From an uncultured bacterium (lineage in GTDB: Bacteria; Hydrogenedentota; Hydrogenedentia; Hydrogenedentales; SLHB01): a DNA stretch of 40,159 bases. The stretch spans positions 1 to 40,159 of the forward strand of contig CALEZK010000507.1 in NCBI GenBank assembly GCA_937928585.1. The letters run 5' to 3'. The notes beneath the pieces are model-generated. The model ran no database searches and was not told where the DNA came from. It worked only from the letters and a program-made list of their open reading frames with translations. This document shows, one piece after another, positions 1-8,731 of this stretch (the first letter of the stretch is position 1; every line of letters starts with the position of its first letter). Position numbers and translations under genes: made by a program.

Positions 1-443
1 CTTCAAGGCCGTCGAATCTTTCATTGAGGATGCGCCGCTACATCTGGGTACAAACACAACTGTTCTTTGCCCCCATGGCGTATGCCGCATGGTTGCCGGT
101 ACGACCAAGCAGCCTGTCGTTTCAAATAGGAACCACAATTTTCACCATTGGCATGCTCGCTTACGCTGCCGGAATGATAACGTTCGGCAGGGCAAACGTC
201 GATTCGCCCATACGCACCGGTGTTTACCGATACTCCCGCCATCCCCATTATGTGTCGTCGTTCATCGCCTGGATGGGCGCATCGCTCGCCATGCAGTCGC
301 TCGTTGTGCCCGCGGCGTGGCTACTCCTGTTTGCGATGATGCATCGCACCAACAAAATTGAAGAGCAGGCGTGCCTTGAGCAGTATGGTGACGCCTACCG
401 CGAGTATATGAATCAGACGCCCCGCTATCTGCTTTTGAAGTAG
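1..443 (+). CDS. isoprenylcysteine carboxyl methyltransferase-like membrane protein (5' end missing)
   Basis: The reading frame is open from the window edge to the TAG at 441-443, so the gene most likely begins outside the window; in-frame TTG (24) and ATG (30) codons could be internal. Two or three hydrophobic segments are followed by the ICMT/PEMT-type signature: a G-V-Y-R-Y-S-R-HP-H-Y block, a hydrophobic stretch, then an acidic pair (IEEQ) and a Y-G-D-A-Y-R-E-Y segment ending in a short basic tail. This is the S-adenosylmethionine-binding half of the membrane methyltransferases that includes isoprenylcysteine O-methyltransferases. The family call rests on this motif order. The acceptor substrate is unknown; bacterial members often act on lipids or small molecules rather than on prenylated proteins. 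It converges on the DinB-like gene, with 3 bp between the two ends. Confidence 0.75.
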   Translation, partial: SRPSNLSLRMRRYIWVQTQLFFAPMAYAAWLPVRPSSLSFQIGTTIFTIGMLAYAAGMITFGRANVDSPIRTGVYRYSRHPHYVSSFIAWMGASLAMQSLVVPAAWLLLFAMMHRTNKIEEQACLEQYGDAYREYMNQTPRYLLLK

Positions 444-446
444 GCT

Positions 447-962
447 TCAGCAATCGTGGCTACGCCGACTCAAGTCGTGTCCCGCGTAGTATCCCGTGTC
501 TACGGCTTTGCGGGATTTCGTGTAATAGGTAATCTGGCCTGTGTGATAGGAGAAGTGCTCAACAACATGAACCAGAATGCTCACCCCAGTCTCGCGATAG
601 GCCTGAACCGGCCGTTCCTCCAGGAGCGAGTCAGGATCGAGCGTGTCCAATACCTGTGATGCCTCCCTTAGTGTAGACTCCAATTTTTCCAGCAGTTCCG
701 ATGTCGGCATCGGTCCCTGCGTAGAGAATTCCTTCGCGCGCTCACGAAGATCTGGTCTACCCCCAAGCCCGCTGCAAATCCACTGCCTCACATTGCCTGA
801 GAGGTGAAGCACGAGATTACCCACACTCACGGTTTCTTCGTTTGGGCGAATCCAAATTTCGTCCTCTGACAGCAGGGCGATGCACTTCTGTATCCGCGGC
901 AGCGATTCGCCAATTAAGCGTCGTTTAGATTCCTCAATTAGTGCTGCGCCAAGCGTGCTCAT
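447..962 (-). CDS. DinB/DUF1572-like four-helix protein
   Basis: A 171-residue protein starting at the ATG at 962, which has a GGAG ribosome binding site 6-8 bases upstream; a longer frame to 998 has no such support. Its histidines are placed as in the DinB/YfiT-like metal-binding four-helix fold: one in a V-G-N-L-V-L-H-L-S-G-N segment of the first half and a pair in an H-V-V-E-H-F-S-Y-H-T-G-Q-I motif near the C terminus. These usually bind one divalent metal. Members of this superfamily include thiol-dependent transferases, but most, including the DUF1572 group this resembles, have no assigned reaction. It is transcribed divergently from the SDR gene at 1030 with a 67-bp spacer holding A/T-rich promoter-like sequence. 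The fold call is fairly secure; the function is unknown. Confidence 0.72.
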   Translation of the reverse strand: MSTLGAALIEESKRRLIGESLPRIQKCIALLSEDEIWIRPNEETVSVGNLVLHLSGNVRQWICSGLGGRPDLRERAKEFSTQGPMPTSELLEKLESTLREASQVLDTLDPDSLLEERPVQAYRETGVSILVHVVEHFSYHTGQITYYTKSRKAVDTGYYAGHDLSRRSHDC

Positions 963-1029
963 GGTTTTCTCCGTATTCCGTTGCCATATTGCGTACAATA
1001 ATACCTACTTCTTAACATTGGGTTTCTTC

Positions 1030-1878
1030 ATGCGCATATTAATTGCTGGTTGCGGCTATGTTGGTTCCATCTTGGCTTCGACGCTCTCCCGGGAAGGCCA
1101 TGCTGTCTGGGGGCTTGGTCGCGCCCTAATGAATCTTCCGAAACGCGTCGACGCGTTGTACGCAGACGTTACGCAGGCCGATTCGCTAACGTCTTTGCCT
1201 ACGGCGCTTGATGCAGTGGTCTATGCCATCGGCGCGGGCGCCTATGATGAGGAGCGCTATCGTGCAATTTATGTCGACGGCGTGAGCAATCTGCTCTCGG
1301 CGTTGCAACGCCAGCCGATCCCGCCAACCCGATTTGTATACGTGTCGAGCACAGGTGTCTACGCGCAAGATGGCGGAGAATGGGTGGACGAGGATTCCCC
1401 TGCGGAGCAAACCCATTTTTCCGGCGCGGCACTGCTTGCAGGTGAGCGCATTGTGGCTGATAGCAGAATAAGCTCCGTCGTGGTTCGGTTGGGTGGAATA
1501 TACGGACCTAACCGCACACGGCTCATAGATTCAGTTCGAGACGGCTCTGCAACCGTCGCTTCAAATCCTTCCTATATCAATCTCATTCATCGCGACGACT
1601 GCGCGGGAATCATTCAGCACGTATTGCAACTGGCCAAGCCGCAACCGCTCTATCTGGGAGTCGACAACGAGCCAACGGATCGTCGCATTATCCTGGAATG
1701 GATAGCGGATCGCATGGGTGTCGCGCCACCGCAAACGACGGATATCCTCCCTTCACCCCGTGCGGCGCGCGGGAACAAGCGGTGCAAGAACGCGCGCATT
1801 ACCTCGGCCGGATACAAATTTCGCTATCCGACCTATCGCGAAGGTTATGAAGAACTCATTCGCAGTACTTTGAGCTAA
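1030..1878 (+). CDS. NAD(P)-dependent epimerase/dehydratase-like SDR protein (YeeZ-like)
   Basis: I start the 282-residue protein at the ATG at 1030, because the Rossmann motif (MRILIAGCGYVGS, a GxGxxG variant) begins right there; the frame extends to 880 but the extra residues look non-coding and overlap the divergent gene. A Y-V-S-S-T-G-V-Y strand matches the NAD-dependent epimerase/dehydratase pattern. The classical YxxxK catalytic pair is not evident: the expected region reads SGAALLAGERIV, as in the atypical extended SDRs of the YeeZ type. It may therefore bind a nucleotide without ordinary sugar epimerase chemistry. The next gene, mutY, follows after 34 bp on the same strand, so the two are probably co-transcribed. 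The substrate is unknown. Confidence 0.75.
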   Translation: MRILIAGCGYVGSILASTLSREGHAVWGLGRALMNLPKRVDALYADVTQADSLTSLPTALDAVVYAIGAGAYDEERYRAIYVDGVSNLLSALQRQPIPPTRFVYVSSTGVYAQDGGEWVDEDSPAEQTHFSGAALLAGERIVADSRISSVVVRLGGIYGPNRTRLIDSVRDGSATVASNPSYINLIHRDDCAGIIQHVLQLAKPQPLYLGVDNEPTDRRIILEWIADRMGVAPPQTTDILPSPRAARGNKRCKNARITSAGYKFRYPTYREGYEELIRSTLS

Positions 1879-1912
1879 ACACGGCACCCGCGAGAGCGGA
1901 ATTAAATCTACG

Positions 1913-2998
1913 ATGCCAAGCAGGAAATCCAAACCGCCAACACTCGAGCCGAAAGCGTTCCGGCGCGCGTTGCTCGCATGGTATCGCGTGCATGCGCGAG
2001 ACCTGCCTTGGCGACGCACGCGCGATCCCTATGCGATTTGGCTCTCCGAAATCCTGCTGCAACAGACGCGCGTGGACCAGGGTCTGCCCTACTACGAGCG
2101 TTTTGTAGAAACTTTCCCGACGGTCGAGGCCTTGGCGGCAGCGAACGAAGATCGCGTCCTCAAAGCATGGGAGGGACTCGGGTATTATTCGCGCGCGCGT
2201 AATCTGCACAAGGCCGCGAAAGTGGTGGTGCACGAGAGACGAGGGGAGTTTCCACAGTCGGCTGAAGCCTGGCAGGAACTCCCCGGCGTCGGCCGATACA
2301 CGGCAGGCGCCATAGCGAGCATCGCGTTCGAAGAACGCGCGCCGGTACTCGATGGCAATGTCATACGGGTACTCTCCCGACTCTACGATATCGAGGAAAG
2401 CACGGACGATGTCCGCGTGCGTAATCACCTTTGGCAGCTTATGGATGCGCTCGTTCCTGCGAAGCATCCAGGCGACTTTAACCAGGCCATGATGGAATTG
2501 GGCGCGAGAATCTGCACACCAAAATCTCCCGCGTGCGCGACATGCCCCGTCGCGATTCACTGCGCCGCACGCGCGAAGGGCGTGCAAGAGATCCGGCCCG
2601 TTCGCAAAACGAAGCAACCAACGCCACGACACGAAATGGTCGCAGCCGCGATTTGTGTAGACGGCAGGTACTTGTTGCTAAAACGGCGGGCTGCTGGTCT
2701 GCTCGGTGGAATGTGGGAATTGCCGGTGGGGCGTGTGAATTCAGGCGAAACGCACACGGGGGCGCTGGCACGAACGGTAGGCGAACAGCTGGGTGTCAAA
2801 ACTAAAGTGCGGGGTTCGCTTGCGACCGTGCAACACGCGTACACGCATTTTAAAGTAACCGTCACAGTCTATGCCTGCGATATCGTCGAAGGGGTGCCGG
2901 CCGTTGTGGAACATGATGAGTTGCGCTGGGTTGCGCGGTCAGAATTCAAGAGATACGCGCTGCCCAAAGTAGTGCACAAATTCATAGCCGTGCTTTGA
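1913..2998 (+). CDS. mutY: A/G-specific adenine DNA glycosylase MutY
   Basis: This base-excision repair enzyme removes adenine mispaired with guanine or 8-oxoguanine. The 361-residue length is normal for the family. Visible hallmarks are the S-E-I-L-L-Q-Q-T segment with the catalytic Glu at about residue 46, the helix-hairpin-helix motif LPGVGRYTAG (about 123-132), the V-L-D-G-N-V segment with the catalytic Asp at about 147, and an iron-sulfur cluster loop with cysteines at 201, 208, 211 and 217 (C-x6-C-x2-C-x5-C). The C-terminal third (from about 240) is a Nudix-like domain that reads 8-oxoguanine (LLLKRR...GGMWELPVG). It sits 34 bp downstream of the SDR gene and converges on the radical SAM gene. 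Nothing looks degraded. Confidence 0.96.
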   Translation: MPSRKSKPPTLEPKAFRRALLAWYRVHARDLPWRRTRDPYAIWLSEILLQQTRVDQGLPYYERFVETFPTVEALAAANEDRVLKAWEGLGYYSRARNLHKAAKVVVHERRGEFPQSAEAWQELPGVGRYTAGAIASIAFEERAPVLDGNVIRVLSRLYDIEESTDDVRVRNHLWQLMDALVPAKHPGDFNQAMMELGARICTPKSPACATCPVAIHCAARAKGVQEIRPVRKTKQPTPRHEMVAAAICVDGRYLLLKRRAAGLLGGMWELPVGRVNSGETHTGALARTVGEQLGVKTKVRGSLATVQHAYTHFKVTVTVYACDIVEGVPAVVEHDELRWVARSEFKRYALPKVVHKFIAVL

Positions 2999-3071
2999 AT
3001 AGAAGACGAGTGAACGTTGAAGATGTGCGGGGGGATGGTACGCGGGCAAGAGTTTTGCTTCAATGCTTCCG

Positions 3072-4013
3072 TCAGAATGCGGCAGCAAGTCTGCTAAAAA
3101 TACCTCGTAAACCGCGACGATGCGCATTTGGGCATGCGCTCTCACTGCAATCCCGGCAGATCTCCGGCATTCTGGAGGTGTCTTCCTCCGCGAGTGCAAC
3201 GCGGACCTTGCCCACCGCCTCGCCGTGCCATACTTCCTGTACCGATTGCGTGTAGACGTTGCCGAGGATCTCCGTGCGATGCCAATCCACGCAACACAAC
3301 GGCACATCGCCGTTAAACAGTATCATCATATCGCGCGAAGGGCGGATGCAGTTTCCCATGGAGCGCATCTCGCCGACATTGAGTTTTTCCGCTTCAGAAA
3401 TGTTGCCGCCGCGATTTTCAAGGGCGGAAGTCACCAGCCGCACGCCGTGTTTCGCCCAGAATTTGCGCGTCTTTGGAATCTCATCGACATTCTTGTTCGT
3501 AACCACCATCGATACGCGGAAGTCGATTTTGGATTTCTTCTTCTTGATCAGTTTTTGGAAAGTAATGCAGTTCTCGATCCCTTTCCTGCTGTCATACCCC
3601 ATGATCTCTCGGTTCGTTTCCGGATCGAGCGATTGAAGACTGCACTTGAGTTGCTTCAGGCCGGCGTCAAGCAGGGCCTCGCCCTTTTCTTCAGTGAGAT
3701 ACGTTCCGTTGGTGATTACCTGCGTTTTCGTATCGGGAATCCGATCGGTAACGTACTTTGTCAATTCAGGAAGCCGCTTGTCGAGGAGCGGCTCATTCTG
3801 CATATACATGCCGATGCGCCGGGGCGGAGTTTTCGCGAGGTCGTCTACAATCTTGTGAAACATTTCAAGCGGCATGCGACCGTGCTCCAGGTCCGATTTC
3901 AAGACCTGTTCATTCGGGCAGAAAATGCAACGTCCGTTGCAACCGGCCTGCGTTTGAATCTGCACTCGGGGTGGCCCGGGTGTGAGCGGATGACGCACGA
4001 GTATGTTCCTCAT
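3072..4013 (-). CDS. radical SAM protein with SPASM-type C-terminal cysteines
   Basis: A 313-residue protein starting at the ATG at 4013; the longer frame to 4052 overlaps the candidate upstream terminator region and is less likely. The radical SAM CxxxCxxC motif is at C25, C29 and C32 (AGCNGRCIFCPNEQ), followed by recognisable SAM-binding elements (NEPLLDKR, VITNGTYL). The C terminus carries a second cysteine set (PLCCVDWHRTEILGNV and ICRDCSESACPN), the arrangement of SPASM/twitch auxiliary-cluster domains. Such proteins modify peptides, nucleosides or small molecules. No precursor peptide or obvious substrate gene lies next to it, so no reaction can be assigned. A TATACT hexamer lies about 30 bp upstream (4043-4048) without a convincing -35 box. 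Confidence 0.85.
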   Translation of the reverse strand: MRNILVRHPLTPGPPRVQIQTQAGCNGRCIFCPNEQVLKSDLEHGRMPLEMFHKIVDDLAKTPPRRIGMYMQNEPLLDKRLPELTKYVTDRIPDTKTQVITNGTYLTEEKGEALLDAGLKQLKCSLQSLDPETNREIMGYDSRKGIENCITFQKLIKKKKSKIDFRVSMVVTNKNVDEIPKTRKFWAKHGVRLVTSALENRGGNISEAEKLNVGEMRSMGNCIRPSRDMMILFNGDVPLCCVDWHRTEILGNVYTQSVQEVWHGEAVGKVRVALAEEDTSRMPEICRDCSESACPNAHRRGLRGIFSRLAAAF

Positions 4014-4047
4014 GTTCGCTGAAACTGGAGTCCAAGGCCGGAAGTAT

Positions 4048-4070
4048 AACAAAAACCACCCAAATGGGTG
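4048..4070 (-). terminator. possible intrinsic terminator after the AsmA-like gene
   Basis: Read on the minus strand, a short hairpin (CACCC, loop ATTT, GGGTG) is followed directly by GTTTTTGTT. It lies about 40 bp after the stop codon of the AsmA-like gene and before the radical SAM start at 4013. The stem is only 5 bp, so termination may be weak. Confidence 0.4.
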
Positions 4071-4090
4071 AAATTGGCGTTCCTCCAGTC

Positions 4091-4114
4091 TGTCGGGCTA
4101 GTTGTCGGGCTAGT
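4091..4114. repeat. 12-bp perfect tandem duplication across the AsmA-like stop codon
   Basis: TGTCGGGCTAGT occurs twice back to back (4091-4102 and 4103-4114). The stop codon of the AsmA-like gene (4110-4112, read on the minus strand) lies in one copy, so the same triplet recurs 12 bases further downstream in frame. It is probably a small replication-slippage duplication with no coding effect. Confidence 0.8.
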
Positions 4115-7100
4115 TTTTGTTCAAGATTCCTTGCAGCGCTTCGGTCGCCCGATTAATGATCTGGTCGCGGACGATGTTGCCACTGCCCTTTACCGTTTCC
4201 TTCACTTCCTGCGTGATCGCATTTGTGCGTGGTCCGAAGCCATAGCTCGTGTTGGGGTCGACCGGTGATCCCGTCAGCAGAATTCTCAGGCCGCCAGTCT
4301 TTCGAAACGATCCGATGACGTCGCCCAATCCGGGTATGCTGTCCGCTGGCCCAAGGACGGTTTCCATCAGATCGACGTGCACGAGAATCTCCGTCTGTTG
4401 CGCGTTAAAATCAATCCCGCCAAGCGCGGTGATCACGTAGCTGGGCGTCTTCATTTCAAGCGCGTGAAGCGTCATGACGCCATTGTTGAATGTCGCCTCC
4501 ATGTCGCACGTATCGTAAGCAAGACCCTGATCTTTCAGCTTTGGCGCGCGCAGCCGGGTGATCTCAAGCGTGCGCAACACACTAAGCACCTTGGTGGCGA
4601 TTCCCAGTTTTCCAAAGGTGCCGTCTGTCGAACTAAGTTTCACGGCGCCGTTCGTGCCCGAAAGCAGCGGTAGATTCTCCCCGCTAAATATCTCCAGATC
4701 AATTGTTCCCGTCATCGGCCCCTTGAGGCCTCGCGGCTCTTCGAAGGTTAAATCATCGATCAAAGCCTGATCGATACCCTCCACCTTAAGACTCATGGCC
4801 GTTGACGCATTGCGGTCGTTGCGCGCCTGCATCAGCCGGACCCAGCCCGATCCTGTACCGCCGCGATTTGCAAAGGTAAGATTGCCTATTTCCATGTCGC
4901 CGTTAACCGCCTTCACATTCGTGAACACGTTCTCCAGCACCCCTTTTTTTATAAGCACCGTGCCCATATTGACGTCAAACGTGCCGGTGAATCCGGTCGA
5001 CTGCTGCGACGCGGGCTCCGCCGCAGTAGTGACGCTGGCGGAATGACTTTCGAGCGCGGACTTCATCGCGAGCATCGCATTCACATCGAGTTGCTTGCCC
5101 GTGAGCGCTCCAGACCATCCTTCCTTGCGTGTAACGAGGTCGATTGTAAAATCGGAGTTCGCGCCGCGCACCGCGAGATCTTCCGTGCCAAATACGCCAT
5201 CATTGTAGGTCAGGCCGCCGTTCAGCAAGTCAATCCCGAGTTGTTCATTTAGCGCAAAGTTGACCTGATCTAATGCAACCGTTGCCTTTACCGGTTGTGT
5301 CGCGAACTTACCGCGAATGCGCCCGCCTGCGCGTGTTCCCGCAGGCATGAGCGCGGCCAGTGCGCCGGCGCTTATCTCAAACTGCGGAATCTCAAAACGT
5401 GCATCGGTGAATACCCCATTAACGGTTTGATCGAGGCACGTAATTGCTACGGACTTTGCTGCCCAGTTGCCCGTGGTGGCCACGCCGGTGATATTCATCG
5501 CGGAAGTGGTCCCACTTTTCTTAGTGAGATAGTCGCTGATCGCAATCGTGTTGTCGTCCAGGTCAACCGTCGCGTCAAAGATCCCCTTCTCCGCGTTGCG
5601 CGCAAAACGAATAGGCACGAGGCCATCCACCCGCAATGTTTCGGGCAGAATTGGCTGGAAAGTTGCGCCCGGCAAGGCCGCATTCACGATTACGTCGCCA
5701 AGATTCCAGCCTGACTTCTCACTGAGCATCACGACTTCGCCATCCAACTCCGGCGATCCGGCGCGCACAAACGCCACGCGCAGTTTCGGGTTCTTTTCGT
5801 GCGGCAAATCAAGCGCCACTTCAAAATTGGAATCGCCATACGCAGCGAGAATTCCCGGCGCAACCTCCTTTGCGGCCTCTTGTTTGAGGAAGGGAAGGTC
5901 CATCTTCGCCAAATTTCCGCGCACGTTCCCTTTCCAGGTGCGTGCCTCAATGGCATACGTGCCATTCACGCTGACATTGCCCAGCTTCTGCGTTGTGGTT
6001 GTCGCGGATGTTTCAATCGAACCGGGCGTGGCTTTAAAGGTAGCCTCAACACTTGCAAATCGATCTGCCCAGGAAGGCGAATCAATTTCAAACGTGCCCC
6101 CCGAGAGTTTCCCCGAGATGGAGAGATCCGGCGGCACGCCACCTGCCGACGAGAAAGTACCCGTTACGCGATCAAGCGCAATATTGGCCGTCGCCTGTTT
6201 CAGCGTGTCCAGCGGCATAACCATGGCAAGGCGCTCACGCGTGAGCTTAACCGAGCCCTTGAGCTCAACAGTGGCATTACCTTCACCAATGTTGGGCTTC
6301 ACCGAGCCTTGAAGCCCAAGGTCATCCGCTTTCAACGAAACGATTCGCAGTGTGTCATTCTCAAATGCCAGCTCACCCGAAAAGCCTTCGATGGCGCGTT
6401 GCCCCTTCGGCAGCGTAAGGTCGACACCGGTAAACGTCCCCGTGCCCGACACCAGACGCAGCTTCTTGTCGGCGGTGAGGCCGATGAGCAAATCCTTCGC
6501 GGAAATGCGCGCATCCTCAGTCGCGACCACTCGATAGTTCGCGCTGGATTGTGCTGAGAGGAAAGCCTGCAGTCCCGCGCGATCCGCATTAACTTCCTTG
6601 ACGCGTGTCGCTACGCCACCATCCGGCTCGATGGTAATGTCAGACGTGAACTGAAGTCCCGGCGCATTCCAGACCAAATCATTCACGGTAATCTGGCCGC
6701 TGTCCCACCAGGCCACTCCCGTAAATGCACCGGCGATAGCGGCGAGATCAACGCCATTCATCGGGACGGGTACCGCGTTTCCGTCCAACGCGATTTTTAC
6801 CCGGCTTGTGCCGGTCCGCTCGATCGTTGCCTTGACAGTGGCAACTGCGGGCGGCACGCGTTCCGCGCTGAATAGCGTCGAGGTGTCCAGATTGGTGAGT
6901 GTCAAATCCCCATGAACGCCCAGCCCAATCTCCTCCGGGCTATCCCGCTCCAGAGTAATCGTTCCGGCGAGCGCAGTGCCGTCGCCATATGCGGGTGAAA
7001 CCGCATCGGCGATAATCGAAATGGTGTCAGACAATACATTCGTAGCAGCGAGATCACCCGAGAAGACGGGCTTCTCAACGCCTTCCAGCGCGATAGTAGC

Positions 7101-7598
7101 ATCGGGCGCATGAATGCGGCCTATTTCGAGTTGTACGCCGCTGCCCCCCTGATCGCCGCTCGCGGCATGTTCCGCGCGCGCGCTGATCATCGCGTCAAAT
7201 CGGGTCTTGAGATCACCGGGTTTCGTGGGCAGCGTCGCGGCCAAGCCGTCGATCTTTAATTCCTGAATATCGATGGCCCCGCGCATCAGGCTCGAAACGC
7301 GGGGATAGGCGGAAAGATGGGTGCACGTGGCCTTGAAGTCGCCTTCACCGACGGAGATGTTCGTGGCCCGTAGAGCAGGCACTGGAAGCAGCACGAGATC
7401 CATCCGCTCGACGGTGGCCGGCAAGCCGGTGTTCTTCGTGATTCGTTCCACAAGATAGGGTCGATAACGGTCCGCATCGATCATGCGCTCCGCTACTTGC
7501 CACCCGATGATGATAAGCACAACGACAAACGCAAGGATGAACGGCCACCGCTGCCGCTTGCGCTGAAACGGAATGCGCAATGTTGGCGAAAGACTCAT
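4110..7598 (-). CDS. AsmA-like / TamB-related envelope protein
   Basis: A very long protein (1162 residues) with a basic N terminus (RKRQRW), one transmembrane anchor at about residues 17-37, then more than 1100 residues of repetitive beta-strand-rich sequence (alternating hydrophobic/polar strands, many T/V/G/D) with no enzyme motifs. The region just after the anchor (RYRPYLVERITKNTGLPATV) matches the AsmA N-terminal pattern of a signal anchor followed by a D-x-Y-R-P-x-L-x-x-x-I segment, and the last 200 residues (GLKGPMTGTIDLEIFSGEN, GGLRILLTGSPVDP) match the AsmA C-terminal domain. AsmA/TamB proteins are thought to bridge inner and outer membranes as lipid-transfer grooves, so this is likely a phospholipid or envelope-homeostasis factor. 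The start is forced by the anchor but has a poor ribosome binding site. PhyH lies 73 bp upstream on the same strand. Confidence 0.85.
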   Translation of the reverse strand: MSLSPTLRIPFQRKRQRWPFILAFVVVLIIIGWQVAERMIDADRYRPYLVERITKNTGLPATVERMDLVLLPVPALRATNISVGEGDFKATCTHLSAYPRVSSLMRGAIDIQELKIDGLAATLPTKPGDLKTRFDAMISARAEHAASGDQGGSGVQLEIGRIHAPDATIALEGVEKPVFSGDLAATNVLSDTISIIADAVSPAYGDGTALAGTITLERDSPEEIGLGVHGDLTLTNLDTSTLFSAERVPPAVATVKATIERTGTSRVKIALDGNAVPVPMNGVDLAAIAGAFTGVAWWDSGQITVNDLVWNAPGLQFTSDITIEPDGGVATRVKEVNADRAGLQAFLSAQSSANYRVVATEDARISAKDLLIGLTADKKLRLVSGTGTFTGVDLTLPKGQRAIEGFSGELAFENDTLRIVSLKADDLGLQGSVKPNIGEGNATVELKGSVKLTRERLAMVMPLDTLKQATANIALDRVTGTFSSAGGVPPDLSISGKLSGGTFEIDSPSWADRFASVEATFKATPGSIETSATTTTQKLGNVSVNGTYAIEARTWKGNVRGNLAKMDLPFLKQEAAKEVAPGILAAYGDSNFEVALDLPHEKNPKLRVAFVRAGSPELDGEVVMLSEKSGWNLGDVIVNAALPGATFQPILPETLRVDGLVPIRFARNAEKGIFDATVDLDDNTIAISDYLTKKSGTTSAMNITGVATTGNWAAKSVAITCLDQTVNGVFTDARFEIPQFEISAGALAALMPAGTRAGGRIRGKFATQPVKATVALDQVNFALNEQLGIDLLNGGLTYNDGVFGTEDLAVRGANSDFTIDLVTRKEGWSGALTGKQLDVNAMLAMKSALESHSASVTTAAEPASQQSTGFTGTFDVNMGTVLIKKGVLENVFTNVKAVNGDMEIGNLTFANRGGTGSGWVRLMQARNDRNASTAMSLKVEGIDQALIDDLTFEEPRGLKGPMTGTIDLEIFSGENLPLLSGTNGAVKLSSTDGTFGKLGIATKVLSVLRTLEITRLRAPKLKDQGLAYDTCDMEATFNNGVMTLHALEMKTPSYVITALGGIDFNAQQTEILVHVDLMETVLGPADSIPGLGDVIGSFRKTGGLRILLTGSPVDPNTSYGFGPRTNAITQEVKETVKGSGNIVRDQIINRATEALQGILNKN

Positions 7599-7671
7599 GC
7601 CCTATTCTACCAGTAAATGAGCTGGCGAGCATCTCCTGTTCATGAATTTCGCGGTATAACGAGGATGCTCT

Positions 7672-8565
7672 TTACAGCCGCGCCTCGTCATACACGATTG
7701 GAAAATCATCGCCTTCAATGATCGCACCTTCGGGAATCACCGACGTATGCTGCAGGAGCGGATGCTTGCCGTCTGCACAGCGCGTTTCGGGATGCATGAA
7801 ATTCAGCACCACACCACGACGTGGCCCATCCGAATCGTTGCCATATGATCCATGCAGCGTCATCGAATCGTGAATCGAACATTCGCCCGCTTTCAACAGC
7901 ATTGGTTCTGGCTTGAACTCCGCAAGCTGCTCTGGCGATAAGACGGTCTTGATGCCATCCATGTTTTCCAGCAGTTGCAGCTTGGGCAACAGCGGCCACT
8001 TGTGGCTTCCGGGCACGTAGTGAATGCAGCCATTGTCCAATGTTGTGTCGTCGAGTCCGATCCAAACCGTTAAATGACGCGACGGAATCGCGCGCGTCCA
8101 GTACGAGTAGTCCTGGTGCCACGCAACCACTCCCGGATGCCGCTTGGGTTTGTAGAAAACCTGATCGTGCCAGAAACGCACTTTAGGTGTATCAAGCAGC
8201 TGGCTAACCGGCACCGTTATCGCGGGATGAAATAGAATGTCGTGGAAGGCCTCGTCAATTCGCCAGGCGCCCAGAAAGTGAAAAACATTCTGTTCGGGGG
8301 CGTTCTTCCAAGCCTCGTCAATTTCATACAGTTCCCCAAGGCGAGGGTTCTCTCCAGTGCGTATCCGCTCGAGTCCTGTGCGTAAAGCGTCGATTTGCTT
8401 ATCGTTCAGCACACGCGGACCCTTGATGAACCCTCGTTCGCGAAACTCGGAAACGGCTCCATCGCTTATCCGAAAGTCGTTTGCCTCAGAACGGGTTCGG
8501 ATTTCAGGAAACAGCGTGCCTGCCATTCCATGGTGCGTGCGGTATTCGATGTGCGAAGTCGCCAT
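7672..8565 (-). CDS. phytanoyl-CoA dioxygenase (PhyH) family oxygenase
   Basis: A 297-residue Fe(II)/2-oxoglutarate-dependent dioxygenase candidate. The iron-binding facial triad is visible: H150 and D152 in AWHQDYSYW, and the distal histidine H238 in MTLHGSYGND, followed by the arginine pair (about 249-250) expected to bind 2-oxoglutarate. The surrounding text (LTVWIGLDDTTLDNGCIHYVPGSH) is typical of bacterial PhyH proteins, which hydroxylate diverse small molecules, so the substrate cannot be named. The start at 8565 is supported by a GGAGG site 9 bases upstream. It is divergent from the tandem hydrolase, and the 166-bp space between them contains a long inverted repeat (8630-8684). Confidence 0.9.
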   Translation of the reverse strand: MATSHIEYRTHHGMAGTLFPEIRTRSEANDFRISDGAVSEFRERGFIKGPRVLNDKQIDALRTGLERIRTGENPRLGELYEIDEAWKNAPEQNVFHFLGAWRIDEAFHDILFHPAITVPVSQLLDTPKVRFWHDQVFYKPKRHPGVVAWHQDYSYWTRAIPSRHLTVWIGLDDTTLDNGCIHYVPGSHKWPLLPKLQLLENMDGIKTVLSPEQLAEFKPEPMLLKAGECSIHDSMTLHGSYGNDSDGPRRGVVLNFMHPETRCADGKHPLLQHTSVIPEGAIIEGDDFPIVYDEARL

Positions 8566-8629
8566 GACGAAAAACCTCCGTGCTTAACCCACAATTGTGC
8601 ATATCATCGCCACCGCATACAATGCATCG

Positions 8630-8684
8630 CTTGAAGGCGTAAGCAGCTACCGCTTCATCCAAGCGAATTTGCTTACCGTTCAAG
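8630..8684. repeat. two-tier inverted repeat in a divergent intergenic region
   Basis: The outer arms CTTGAAGGCGTAAGCA (8630-8645) and TGCTTACCGTTCAAG (8670-8684) are complementary except for one small offset. Between them a second perfect 5-bp hairpin (CGCTT, loop CATCC, AAGCG, 8651-8665) is nested. It lies between divergent genes, 48 bp before the hydrolase start and 65 bp beyond the PhyH start. There is no T-tract after it, so it is more likely an operator or structured 5' leader than a terminator. Confidence 0.7.
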
Positions 8685-8731
8685 TATGCCATTGATCGAC
8701 TATCCTGATGCCGCAACGGGAGGGGTTTCAA

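Noticed and set aside
1856..2632. 258-codon minus-strand frame
   Set aside because: Antisense to mutY, whose catalytic and cluster residues are intact.
3120..4022. 300-codon plus-strand frame
   Set aside because: Antisense to the radical SAM/SPASM gene, whose cluster motifs are clear.
5548..6557. Two plus-strand frames of about 250 codons
   Set aside because: Shadows of the AsmA-like gene; low-complexity serine/arginine-rich translations.
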